A DNA stretch of 64,000 bases, taken from the NCBI GenBank assembly GCA_902493335.1, contig CABUPJ010000013.1, forward strand, positions 7,920 through 71,919, given 5' to 3'. The notes beneath the pieces are model-generated. The model worked only from the letters and a program-made list of their open reading frames with translations. It made no database searches and was not told where the DNA came from. Shown piece after piece: positions 1-7,341 of the stretch. Made by a program: the position numbers and the translations under genes. The first letter of the stretch is position 1; every line of letters starts with the position of its first letter. The DNA is from an uncultured Porphyromonadaceae bacterium. Its GTDB lineage: Bacteria > Bacteroidota > Bacteroidia > Bacteroidales > Muribaculaceae.

Positions 1-37
1 GATGATATGCAACATAGTTTTTAAAAATATATCTGAT

Positions 38-802
38 TTACGTGGCCTGTCTCGAGGCCTTTAGTTTCTGAATTTTTATAAGTTTCTGCAAGAAACGCAA
101 TTGGTCTGCAAAGTAAATACTTTTTTTCGGATATTTCAAGCTTAAATTGTAAATTATTTCGTATGCGCGCTCGTAACGGCCCTGTTTTATGAAAATTTTT
201 GCCAGACTTTCGCTCAGAAGCGAGTCATCGCTGACTGTCGGAGCGTTGACCGGCGCTTTGGGCTTCGATGGGTCAGATTCAGCGACCTCGATATGCCGGC
301 GCGGAGCGGCGGCTTTCTGCTGCGACTTGATGAAGGCGTCAATCATGGCGTCCTGCGAGTCTGGCTCTGCGTCGGTTGCACTGAGGTCGACATTGTCGGC
401 TTCGTCGGCAAGGATTTCGGCATAGTCGGGTATCGGATTGAAAATCAGACGCTCGAGCAGCGCTACTTCCTCATCAGAGGTGTTGCCGTAGTTCGACAGG
501 AAGGTGTCGATGGCGTTTTCGGTACTCAGATCTGGCTTTTTATTCGGTGCGTTGCCAAGGCCGGCAGTGTCGGCGGCAGCAGGCGCCACAAGGTCGAAGA
601 GGGCCTTTTTGTCGGCCGAGGCCACAGCCAAACGCGCGCGCAGAGCCTCGCGGCGGCTGTCGTCAAGACGGTTGTCGTGGCGCTTGAGCAGCAGCATCGC
701 CGGCAGCGTGAAATATGGATACTGCTCGTCGAGCGCGACAAGCTCATCGTAGGTCAGCGAACTGTCGTCGTCAAGCAGGCGGTCGATTAATTCTTGTGAC
801 AT
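38..802 (-). CDS. TPR-like hypothetical protein downstream of lptE
   Basis: A soluble 254-residue protein without a signal peptide. The middle (about residues 70-185) is acidic, Ala/Asp-rich and probably disordered. The C-terminal 50 residues (SLAKIFIKQGRYERAYEI followed by an YPKKS helix turn) look like a single tetratricopeptide-type helical hairpin. It starts 6 bases after the stop of lptE on the same strand, and this activator-lptE-TPR order is a conserved Bacteroidales neighbourhood, usually followed by secG, which would lie just left of the window. The gene is therefore probably co-transcribed with envelope biogenesis genes. Its biochemical role is unknown; the TPR assignment is by pattern only. 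Confidence 0.8.
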   Translation of the reverse strand: MSQELIDRLLDDDSSLTYDELVALDEQYPYFTLPAMLLLKRHDNRLDDSRREALRARLAVASADKKALFDLVAPAAADTAGLGNAPNKKPDLSTENAIDTFLSNYGNTSDEEVALLERLIFNPIPDYAEILADEADNVDLSATDAEPDSQDAMIDAFIKSQQKAAAPRRHIEVAESDPSKPKAPVNAPTVSDDSLLSESLAKIFIKQGRYERAYEIIYNLSLKYPKKSIYFADQLRFLQKLIKIQKLKASRQAT

Positions 803-808
803 AGCTTA

Positions 809-1339
809 TTACCAGTCGCCGAGTGTGGCGTTGAAAATCAGTTCGACGAGTTCTTTTGATATCTGCTGACAGAGGTCGTCCTGCACGTCGGTGAGCATCA
901 GCGAGCTGTCGAAGTCGCGATAGGCGCTGAAAGTCTGGTCGACGTTCTTGTTGTCCTGTTTATTGTCGATATATTTGAGCCTGACGGTGATTGTCAGTCG
1001 GGTCTGCGAGGCGTAGGCGTTTTCGGTCACTGCCTGCGGCGTCAGGTTATAGCCAGTTATCTCGCCCTCAATCTGGAGGTCCGACGGTCCGTCGACGGTC
1101 TGCAGCCGCGTGTTGCGTGCGATATAGTCGAGCAGCTCGTTCTCGAAGGTCTGCTGCAGAGGCGGATAGACCAAAGCCGCGCGTATCGGGAACTCGGCGA
1201 CACGGATGGTGCGGTAGACGGCATAGTCAATCGACGAGCCGTTGAATTTATAGCTTATACACCCCGGCAGAGCGACGGCGGCGAGGATTGCCACAACGAG
1301 CAGCCGCAGCACGGGTGATATCGTTTTATTCGAGACCAT
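809..1339 (-). CDS. lptE: LptE-like LPS-assembly lipoprotein
   Basis: A 176-residue lipoprotein with a hydrophobic N-terminus (about residues 9-26) ending in a lipobox LPGC, so Cys27 would be the lipidated residue. The body, beginning CISYKFNGSSIDY and containing YPPLQQTFENELLDYI, matches the Bacteroidetes LptE family, which plugs the LptD outer-membrane translocon during lipopolysaccharide insertion. The length is normal for the family. The start codon lies inside the end of the upstream sigma-54 activator gene (14-base overlap), indicating translational coupling. The function is from family knowledge; the lipobox and gene order are seen directly. Confidence 0.88.
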   Translation of the reverse strand: MVSNKTISPVLRLLVVAILAAVALPGCISYKFNGSSIDYAVYRTIRVAEFPIRAALVYPPLQQTFENELLDYIARNTRLQTVDGPSDLQIEGEITGYNLTPQAVTENAYASQTRLTITVRLKYIDNKQDNKNVDQTFSAYRDFDSSLMLTDVQDDLCQQISKELVELIFNATLGDW

Positions 1340-2555
1340 ATTCTTTTATTTTGCGGTAAAGTGTACGTTCTGAGATGCCTAACTCGCGGGCGGCGATCTT
1401 GCGGCGGCCGCTGTTGCGTTCGAGGGCCTCGGCGATGGCCTCGCGCTCGTTGTCGACAAGCGACTGCGGCATGTCGTCATGGGTGTCGCCGCCGTTGTTG
1501 ACGATGGGACGGTTGTAGTCAGAGAGCTTCACGATGGCGGTGCCCGTTTTGGCCGGTTCGCTGTCGCGGTTAGCGTCAGGCTCGACCTCGACAAAGGTGT
1601 CGACAAACTTGTCGCCCTTGTCATTGACTTTCTCGGTCAGCTCCTCGATCTGGTTCTGAAGCCTGAATATCATGCTGAACAGCATCTCGCGCTCACGCTC
1701 GTAGGTGTGCGAGCGCTCGCCGCTGACGACGGGCGAGAAGACCGTGGCGTTTTCGGGCAGATACTGGCGCACGACAGGCGCGGTGATTTCATGGCCAGAC
1801 TCGAAGATCGCCATCTGCTCGACGACGTTCTTGAGCTGACGCACGTTGCCGGGCCAGCGGTAATGCGACATGATGACGCGGGTCTCGTCGCTGAACGAGA
1901 TGGCCGGCATGCGGTAGCGCTCGCTGAAATCCGAGGCAAACTTGCGGGCCAGCAGCATGATGTCGCCGCCGCGCTCGCGAAGCGGCGGTATCGTGATGAC
2001 GACCGTCGACAGTCGGTAGTAGAGGTCTTCGCGGAATCGCCCCTCCTCGACGGCCTTCATCAGATTGACATTCGTGGCGGCGACGATGCGCACGTTGGTC
2101 TTCTGCATCGTCGACGAGCCGACTTTGAGGAACTCGCCTGTCTCAAGCACGCGGAGCAGGCGCGCCTGAGTCGTCAGCGGCAGCTCGGCCACCTCGTCGA
2201 GGAATATCGTGCCGCCGTCAGCCTCCTCGAAGTAACCCTTGCGTGAGGCTACGGCGCCCGTGAACGAGCCCTTTTCGTGTCCGAAAAGCTCCGAGTCGAT
2301 GGTGCCCTCGGGGATGGCACCGCAGTTGACGGCTATATATTTAGAATGTTTGCGCGCACTGTAGGCGTGGATTATCTGAGGGAAAAACTCCTTGCCCGTG
2401 CCGCTCTCGCCGATGACGAGCACCGACAGGTCAATCGGAGCCACACGTATCGCCCGCTCGACAGCGAGCAACAGCGCCGGCGCGTTACCGACGATGCCGA
2501 AGCGCAATTTGGCCTGCATCACATCAGCCGGAAGTTCTGAGGGAGTTATCTGCAT
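1326..2555 (-). CDS. sigma-54-dependent transcriptional activator (AAA+/Fis type)
   Basis: A 409-residue enhancer-binding protein lacking a receiver domain. With the ATG at 2555 as start, the AAA+ domain carries Walker A GESGTGKE (about 49-56), the sigma-54 contact loop as GSFTGA (96-101, Ala to Ser in the usual GAFTGA) and Walker B GGTIFLDE (114-121). A C-terminal Fis-type helix-turn-helix ends in ISERTLYRKIKEYGLE. A TTG 18 bases upstream in frame (2573) is a possible start but abuts the promoter -7 element, so ATG 2555 is preferred. It heads the operon with lptE and the TPR protein. With no sensory domain visible, activity must be controlled by other means. Its target promoters are not evident. 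Confidence 0.93.
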   Translation of the reverse strand: MQITPSELPADVMQAKLRFGIVGNAPALLLAVERAIRVAPIDLSVLVIGESGTGKEFFPQIIHAYSARKHSKYIAVNCGAIPEGTIDSELFGHEKGSFTGAVASRKGYFEEADGGTIFLDEVAELPLTTQARLLRVLETGEFLKVGSSTMQKTNVRIVAATNVNLMKAVEEGRFREDLYYRLSTVVITIPPLRERGGDIMLLARKFASDFSERYRMPAISFSDETRVIMSHYRWPGNVRQLKNVVEQMAIFESGHEITAPVVRQYLPENATVFSPVVSGERSHTYEREREMLFSMIFRLQNQIEELTEKVNDKGDKFVDTFVEVEPDANRDSEPAKTGTAIVKLSDYNRPIVNNGGDTHDDMPQSLVDNEREAIAEALERNSGRRKIAARELGISERTLYRKIKEYGLE

Positions 2556-2573
2556 AAATTCTGATTTTAACAA

Positions 2574-2606
2574 GCAAAGTTACAAAAAATCACTCTAACC
2601 CGCAAA
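2574..2606 (-). promoter_or_regulatory. Bacteroidetes-type promoter for the sigma-54 activator operon
   Basis: On the minus strand TTTG (2606-2603) is followed after 20 bases by TAACTTTGC (2582-2574), an excellent match to the primary sigma factor consensus TTTG-N19/20-TAnnTTTG of Bacteroidetes. The predicted transcript would start shortly before the ATG at 2555, leaving a very short leader. Confidence 0.75.
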
Positions 2607-2645
2607 CCGAGGATTTTGAACGCAACTCCGTATCATAAATATCAC

Positions 2646-2654
2646 TAACTTTGC
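2646..2654 (+). promoter_or_regulatory. -7-like element upstream of the transposase gene
   Basis: TAACTTTGC matches the Bacteroidetes -7 consensus. No TTTG was found at the right distance, so this is a partial promoter call. It lies 4 bases before the left palindromic repeat, which would therefore fall in the transcript leader of the transposase gene. Confidence 0.4.
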
Positions 2655-2657
2655 CAC

Positions 2658-2684
2658 AGCCGGGTCGAGCTCGACCCGGACACA
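2658..2684 (+). repeat. left palindromic REP-like repeat of the RAYT unit
   Basis: A 27-base element whose centre (2661-2680) is a perfect 20-base palindrome, CCGGGTCGAGCTCGACCCGG. The whole 27 bases recur as an exact inverted copy at 3663-3689, on the other side of the Y1 transposase gene. The flanking ends (AG... and ...ACACA) break the palindrome and give each copy an orientation. Confidence 0.9.
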
Positions 2685-2705
2685 ATAATACCTTCGGCTA
2701 ATCGC

Positions 2706-3617
2706 ATGAAAGAATCTGTCAACCCCAATCTCAAACGTGCATTCTGGCATAGCTACTATGACAGGGCAACTTACATGGTTACGGTCACCAAACATCCTTC
2801 ATGTCCCGATTTTGGCAGACTTGATTTTACCGAGCCTTCAGACGCAGCTGTTACGATCAGCAAGTTTGGAGCCATCCTCGAGAAACAAATCGACATAACT
2901 TCCTCATATAACCCTCGGATCATGATTCTCGACAAAGTCATCATGCCCGACCATGCCCATATCCTTATGGCCGTCACCGAGCCTCTCGACCGTCATTTCG
3001 GCGATATAATTCAGGCTATTAAAGCCGCCACGACGTCGAATATCCGAAAAATTTCAGGCAATGACAGCCTGACGGTGTTCGTAGACGGCTTCCACGACAG
3101 AATAATCACTGATTGCCGGCAGCTTGAAACGGCAACAAAATATATTCATGACAACCCGCGCCGATTGGCTGTGCGCCAGGTCTATCCCGAGTTCTTTCGC
3201 CGCGTCAACAATCTTGAAATCGGTGGTTGTCTATGCCAGGCTTATGGGAATATGCATTTGTTGCAAAACCCGTTCAAAGAAGCTGTCATCGTGCATCGTC
3301 GCGACAGCGAGGAAACCCGTGAGCAGCATCGACAGCAAAGATTATATACTGCAGCCAACGGCGGTGTGCTTGTGTCGCCTTTCATCTCGCAGGCAGAAAA
3401 AGCCATCCGAGTCGAAGCAGAAAGCGTTGGCGGCAAAATCATCCTCATCACCAACCAAAACATGGGCGAACGCTACAAACCTATAGGTCATGACTTTGAA
3501 TTTTGCGAATCGGGGCGCCTGCTCATCATCTCAATCCCGGCCATAGAAGCTACCCTCACCCGCGCCGCCTGTCTCACCATGAACTCCCTTGCAGAAACCA
3601 TCGCCCACAACCTATGA
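2706..3617 (+). CDS. REP-associated tyrosine transposase-like (Y1/HUH) protein with C-terminal extension
   Basis: A 303-residue protein of the IS200/RAYT family. The HUH metal-binding pair is His83 and His85 in MPDHAHIL, and the nucleophilic tyrosine is probably Tyr146 in TKYIHDNP. These residues support single-strand DNA cleavage and joining at hairpins. RAYTs are usually 150-220 residues; here residues about 190-303 form an extra domain with Rossmann-like alternation (VLVSPFIS, then GGKIILITNQN, and GRLLIISIP), which resembles DprA-like nucleotide-binding folds; this is inferred from pattern. The gene sits between two exact inverted palindromic repeats and has no partner gene, as expected for a domesticated RAYT and its cognate REP elements. 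The frame is intact and both catalytic motifs are present. Confidence 0.88.
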   Translation: MKESVNPNLKRAFWHSYYDRATYMVTVTKHPSCPDFGRLDFTEPSDAAVTISKFGAILEKQIDITSSYNPRIMILDKVIMPDHAHILMAVTEPLDRHFGDIIQAIKAATTSNIRKISGNDSLTVFVDGFHDRIITDCRQLETATKYIHDNPRRLAVRQVYPEFFRRVNNLEIGGCLCQAYGNMHLLQNPFKEAVIVHRRDSEETREQHRQQRLYTAANGGVLVSPFISQAEKAIRVEAESVGGKIILITNQNMGERYKPIGHDFEFCESGRLLIISIPAIEATLTRAACLTMNSLAETIAHNL

Positions 3618-3662
3618 TTCCATTAGCCAAAGCAATAAAAGGTCGTTAACCAAAACTATTAA

Positions 3663-3689
3663 TGTGTCCGGGTCGAGCTCGACCCGGCT
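3663..3689 (-). repeat. right palindromic REP-like repeat of the RAYT unit
   Basis: This is an exact reverse-complement copy of the 27 bases at 2658-2684, with the same perfect 20-base palindromic core (3667-3686). It lies 45 bases after the transposase stop codon. No T-run follows, so it is not a standard terminator. Confidence 0.9.
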
Positions 3690-3756
3690 ATAACCGCCGT
3701 GGCGCTTGGGCGAGCAGCGCCGATAATCTGTAATCATTGCTAAATTCTCCCTTGGC

Positions 3757-3789
3757 TTTGGCCGTGTGGCGTTTTTTTTGTTATTTTGC
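3757..3789 (+). promoter_or_regulatory. probable promoter of the antiporter-CotH operon
   Basis: TTTG (3757-3760), then 21 bases, then TATTTTGC (3782-3789). The -7 is one base short of the TAnnTTTG consensus. It lies about 45 bases before the start at 3836. Confidence 0.5.
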
Positions 3790-3835
3790 GGTTTTTAATG
3801 CGTAAAAACCTATTCGTTAATACCTCTTTAAGCTA

Positions 3836-4816
3836 ATGATTCTTGATATTGTCTGGCTCGTTGTCGGTCTGGTGTTGATACTGGCAGGGGCTAATTTTCT
3901 GACCGACGGCGCCTCGTCGGTCGCCAAACGCCTCGGGGTGAGCGACCTGATTATCGGCCTGACGGTCGTCGCTTTCGGCACATCGGCTCCGGAGCTGTCG
4001 ATAAGCATCGTTTCGGCCATCAACCACAACGCCGAGCTCGCCGTCGGCAACGTCATCGGCAGCAACATATTCAATATCCTTGTTATCATAGGCATAACAG
4101 CTATGGTACGCCCAATAAAGATTCAGAAATCGGTCATGACTACCGAGCTGCCGATGGTGCTGCTGTCATCTATCATAATGCTCATCATAGGCAGCAGCGT
4201 CATCCTCGACGGCGCCCCCGCCAACGTAGTCACCCGCGTTGACGGCCTCTTCCTCCTGATATTCTTCCTGCTGTTCATGCGCTATACTTTCGCGAGCGCC
4301 CGCAACAGCGACCCGGCGAAGCGCGACCCGCAGAGCGCCGACGGCAAGAAACTCTCGGGCATGTCGGTCATACGCGCGATTCTTTATATCATCGGCGGCC
4401 TGGCCGCACTGATCTGGGGCGGTGACAGATTTGTCGACGGAGCCACCGGCATCGCCCGCGTCATGGGCGTCAGCGAGGCAGTCATCGGCCTGACCATCGT
4501 CGCCGTCGGCACATCGCTGCCCGAGCTGGCTACGTCGGTCGTCGCAGCCCTAAAGAACGAACCCGGCATGGCCATCGGCAACGTCATCGGCAGCAACATC
4601 TTCAACGTGCTGCTTGTGCTCGGCGCCTCGGCCACGGTAGCGCCGCTGCCATTCGGCAACATCTCGAACATCGACCTGCTGACTCTCGTCGGCGCGAGCG
4701 TGCTCTTCCTCGTTTTCGGTCAGTTCTTCAAAGAGCGCACCATCACCCGCGTCGAAGGCGGCGTGATGTTTGCCTGTTATATAGCTTATACAGTCTATCT
4801 TATAGCCAACATATGA
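3836..4816 (+). CDS. CaCA-family calcium/sodium antiporter
   Basis: A 326-residue inner-membrane protein made of two homologous halves, each with an alpha-repeat: GTSAPELSIS at about residues 49-58 and GTSLPELATS at about 225-234, each followed by the GNVIGSNIFN signature. These repeats form the cation-binding site of the Na+/Ca2+ exchanger superfamily (YrbG-like). Around ten hydrophobic segments are visible, and the length is normal. The stop overlaps the start of the CotH-like gene by four bases (ATGA), so the two are likely co-translated. The actual cation and coupling ion cannot be read from the sequence. Confidence 0.94.
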   Translation: MILDIVWLVVGLVLILAGANFLTDGASSVAKRLGVSDLIIGLTVVAFGTSAPELSISIVSAINHNAELAVGNVIGSNIFNILVIIGITAMVRPIKIQKSVMTTELPMVLLSSIIMLIIGSSVILDGAPANVVTRVDGLFLLIFFLLFMRYTFASARNSDPAKRDPQSADGKKLSGMSVIRAILYIIGGLAALIWGGDRFVDGATGIARVMGVSEAVIGLTIVAVGTSLPELATSVVAALKNEPGMAIGNVIGSNIFNVLLVLGASATVAPLPFGNISNIDLLTLVGASVLFLVFGQFFKERTITRVEGGVMFACYIAYTVYLIANI

Positions 4817-6705
4817 TAAAATTGAATATCTTCGGGCGACAGGCCGTGCTTGCCGCCGTTTTTCTCACGGCAATTTTCGCCGCCAATGCAGTCAACACCG
4901 ACGCCGAAGGCTATCCTGTGATGTATCTTCGCGGCGAGCAGATTTCATCGCCCTGGTCGGCCGACGACAGCTACCGTTTCACCCGCTCGGGCGAGGTCTA
5001 CACGATACACGTCGACCGTCTCGACGGAGAATTCAAGATCTCCGACAGCGGCTGGGAGCTTAACTACGGCTCGCCCGCATCGGGCAAACAGACCGTCAGC
5101 GGCGACTGCACCGTCACCGGCTATCAGAACGGACCAAACTTCATCGCACGCGACCTGCGCGACTGCACCGTCAGCTTCACCCTCAACCGCAACAGCTCGA
5201 CGGCAATAACGTTCACCACATCATCGGTGCGTCCGCCCGCCGAAGGTCTCTCTGGAACGCTCCCGGTGATGTATATCGACGTGCGCAACGCCGACGGCAC
5301 ATACAACGACGAAATCATCTCTAAAGATCTCGCCCACAAAGACTACTTCGACGCCGAATACCGCCTCGACCTCAACGGCTGCAAATGGCTCGAAGAGCTC
5401 GGCGCCAAATCTGTCGGCTCAGCCGACGCACCGCTCAAGACCCAGATAAAAGCCCGCGGCAACTGGACCCGCAAAGGCTTCGCCAAAAAGCCCTTCAAGC
5501 TCAAACTCGCCGACAAACAGGCTCTGCTCGGTCTGTCGAAGAGTAAACATTTCGCTCTGCTGGCCCACGCCGACGATAACCGCGGCTACCTACGCAACTT
5601 CACAGGCTTCAACCTCGGGCGCCGCATAGGCCTGCCCTGGACCCCGTGGCAGCAGCCGGTCGAGGTCGTCATCAACGGCGACTACCGCGGCCTCTACTTC
5701 CTCACCGAGTCGATACGCATCGAGAAAGACCGCGTCAACATCACCGAGCTCGACGACAACGTCTCCGACGCCGCCCTCATCTCCGGCGGCTACCTCGTCG
5801 AGCTCGACAACTACGACGAAGACAACCAGCTGCGTTTCTCCGAAAAAAGCTGCGTCAGCGGACACTCGCTCGACGCCCTGCGCGTGACCTTCGACACCCC
5901 CGAGGAATACTCCGAACTCCAGCGTCGCTTTGTCGGCGACCAGTTCGAGGCCATCAACAACGCCGTCGGCACCTGCGACGACGCCCTCTGGAGCTACCTC
6001 GACCTCGACGACGCCGCGCGCTACTACCTCGTCAACGAAATCATCGGCCATGTCGAGGCCTATCACGGTTCGACCTACCTATTCCGAGACCGCGGCGAGG
6101 GTCAGAAATGGCACTTCTCGCCCCTTTGGGACTGCGGCAACGCCTTTGTCGCCCCCGCCGAAGGCTTCTTCTATGACCACGACCCATACGGCAACACATG
6201 GATTCCGTCGATGCGTCAGAACGCCCGCTTCAACGCCAAGATTGAAGCCACCTGGCAGTGGTTCATGTCGTCCTGCTACGACGGTCTCACCGACGACATA
6301 AAAGCCTACTGCGACCACATCGCCGCAGCCGCAGTCGCCGACCGCCGCCGCTGGAAAGACCGCCCCGTGCCCGACGGCGGACAGCCCGTCGCCGACAACA
6401 GCGACATCACCGGCCGACGCGACGAAGTCATCTCATACCTCGCCAAACGCATAGCCTGGCTCACAAGCCGTTTCGGCAAATTCGACCCTGCGAATCCCAC
6501 CGCCGAGCCCGAGCGTGACACCACTCCCGCCGCCGCGCTTCCCGCCTACGCCGGCATCGAAAACGTCATTATCGACGCCGACAACAACACCCCCGTAAGA
6601 TACTACAACCTCTCGGGCATCGAGATACCCCACCCCGACACCCGCGGTTACTACATCGAGCGCCGCGCCGGCCGCTCATCCCTCCGCCCCCCGAAGCGCA
6701 ACTGA
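4813..6705 (+). CDS. secreted CotH-family kinase-like protein with degenerate sorting tail
   Basis: A 630-residue exported protein. A hydrophobic signal segment spans about residues 10-30 (VLAAVFLTAIFAANA). A beta-rich N-terminal domain follows, then the CotH kinase domain (about 150-470). Recognisable elements are GGYLVELDNYDEDN near 324, HVEAYHGSTYLFRD, and FSPLWDCGNAF near 434, which carries the putative metal-binding Asp of the atypical kinase fold. The C-terminus has PVRYYNLSGIEI...GYYIERRAG, a variant of the secretion tail found on two other proteins in this window, but it ends in a basic RPPKRN rather than the usual VLVK. CotH proteins phosphorylate protein substrates in spores; the substrate in Bacteroidetes is unknown. 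Confidence 0.88.
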   Translation: MIKLNIFGRQAVLAAVFLTAIFAANAVNTDAEGYPVMYLRGEQISSPWSADDSYRFTRSGEVYTIHVDRLDGEFKISDSGWELNYGSPASGKQTVSGDCTVTGYQNGPNFIARDLRDCTVSFTLNRNSSTAITFTTSSVRPPAEGLSGTLPVMYIDVRNADGTYNDEIISKDLAHKDYFDAEYRLDLNGCKWLEELGAKSVGSADAPLKTQIKARGNWTRKGFAKKPFKLKLADKQALLGLSKSKHFALLAHADDNRGYLRNFTGFNLGRRIGLPWTPWQQPVEVVINGDYRGLYFLTESIRIEKDRVNITELDDNVSDAALISGGYLVELDNYDEDNQLRFSEKSCVSGHSLDALRVTFDTPEEYSELQRRFVGDQFEAINNAVGTCDDALWSYLDLDDAARYYLVNEIIGHVEAYHGSTYLFRDRGEGQKWHFSPLWDCGNAFVAPAEGFFYDHDPYGNTWIPSMRQNARFNAKIEATWQWFMSSCYDGLTDDIKAYCDHIAAAAVADRRRWKDRPVPDGGQPVADNSDITGRRDEVISYLAKRIAWLTSRFGKFDPANPTAEPERDTTPAAALPAYAGIENVIIDADNNTPVRYYNLSGIEIPHPDTRGYYIERRAGRSSLRPPKRN

Positions 6706-6779
6706 CTCCCGACGGCGTAAATTTTCTCTGACGACCCCGTTTTTTACCCCTGAGGGTCAGATAATCGACGAAATTTGTT

Positions 6780-6788
6780 TACTTTTGC
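6780..6788 (+). promoter_or_regulatory. -7 element upstream of yqeY
   Basis: TACTTTTGC matches TAnnTTTG and lies 46 bases before the chosen ATG at 6835. No convincing -33 element was seen. Confidence 0.45.
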
Positions 6789-6834
6789 AGTCAGAAAAAC
6801 AATTTGGAAACAATCAAAAAAAGATATAGAAATT

Positions 6835-7302
6835 ATGGATCTTTTTGAAACCGTCAGTGCCGACATCAAATCGGCAATGCTCGCAAAAGACAAAGTGCGC
6901 CTGCAGGCACTCCGCGGCATTAAGAAGGAATTTCTCGAAGCCAAGACCGCTCCGGGCAGCGATGGCTCTCTGAGCGACGAAGCCGCCACCAAAGTGCTCG
7001 TCAAGATGGCTAAACAGCGTCGCGAAAGCGCCCGCATATATCAGGAACAGAACCGTCCCGAACTCGCCGAAACCGAGCTCGCCGAGTGTGCCGTCATCGA
7101 AGAATACCTTCCCAAGCCCCTCTCAGACGAAGAACTCGAGGCTGCCCTGCGCAAAATCATCGCCGAGACCGGCGCAACATCTCCCGCCCAGATGGGTAAG
7201 GTGATGGGCGTCGCCACCAAAGCCCTCGCCGGCCGCGCCGACGGACACGCCATCTCGGCAAAAGTCAAACAACTCCTCAGCGGAGCTCCCTCAACAAAAT
7301 AA
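6835..7302 (+). CDS. GatB/YqeY domain-containing protein
   Basis: A 155-residue cytoplasmic protein covering the full YqeY fold: an N-terminal helical bundle (MDLFETVSADIKSAMLAKDK, RLQALRGIKKEF) and the small C-terminal GatB-like helical domain (SPAQMGKVMGVATKALAGRADG). The family is related to the tRNA-binding tail of amidotransferase GatB, but its role is undefined. ATG 6835 was chosen because upstream codons overlap the -7 element. serS follows 39 bases downstream, so a shared transcript is likely, in line with a translation-related role. Confidence 0.9.
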   Translation: MDLFETVSADIKSAMLAKDKVRLQALRGIKKEFLEAKTAPGSDGSLSDEAATKVLVKMAKQRRESARIYQEQNRPELAETELAECAVIEEYLPKPLSDEELEAALRKIIAETGATSPAQMGKVMGVATKALAGRADGHAISAKVKQLLSGAPSTK

Positions 7303-7341
7303 ACCAACAGCTCCACTGCCGGAGCATAACACCATAACAAT

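Noticed and set aside
3667..3686. Palindrome after the transposase gene as an intrinsic terminator
   Set aside because: No T-run follows and an inverted copy lies upstream of the gene, so a REP-like role is more likely.
6727..6762. Terminator between the CotH-like gene and yqeY
   Set aside because: CTGAC...GGGTCAG pairs only with a bulge and has no T-run in the right place, so it was not called.
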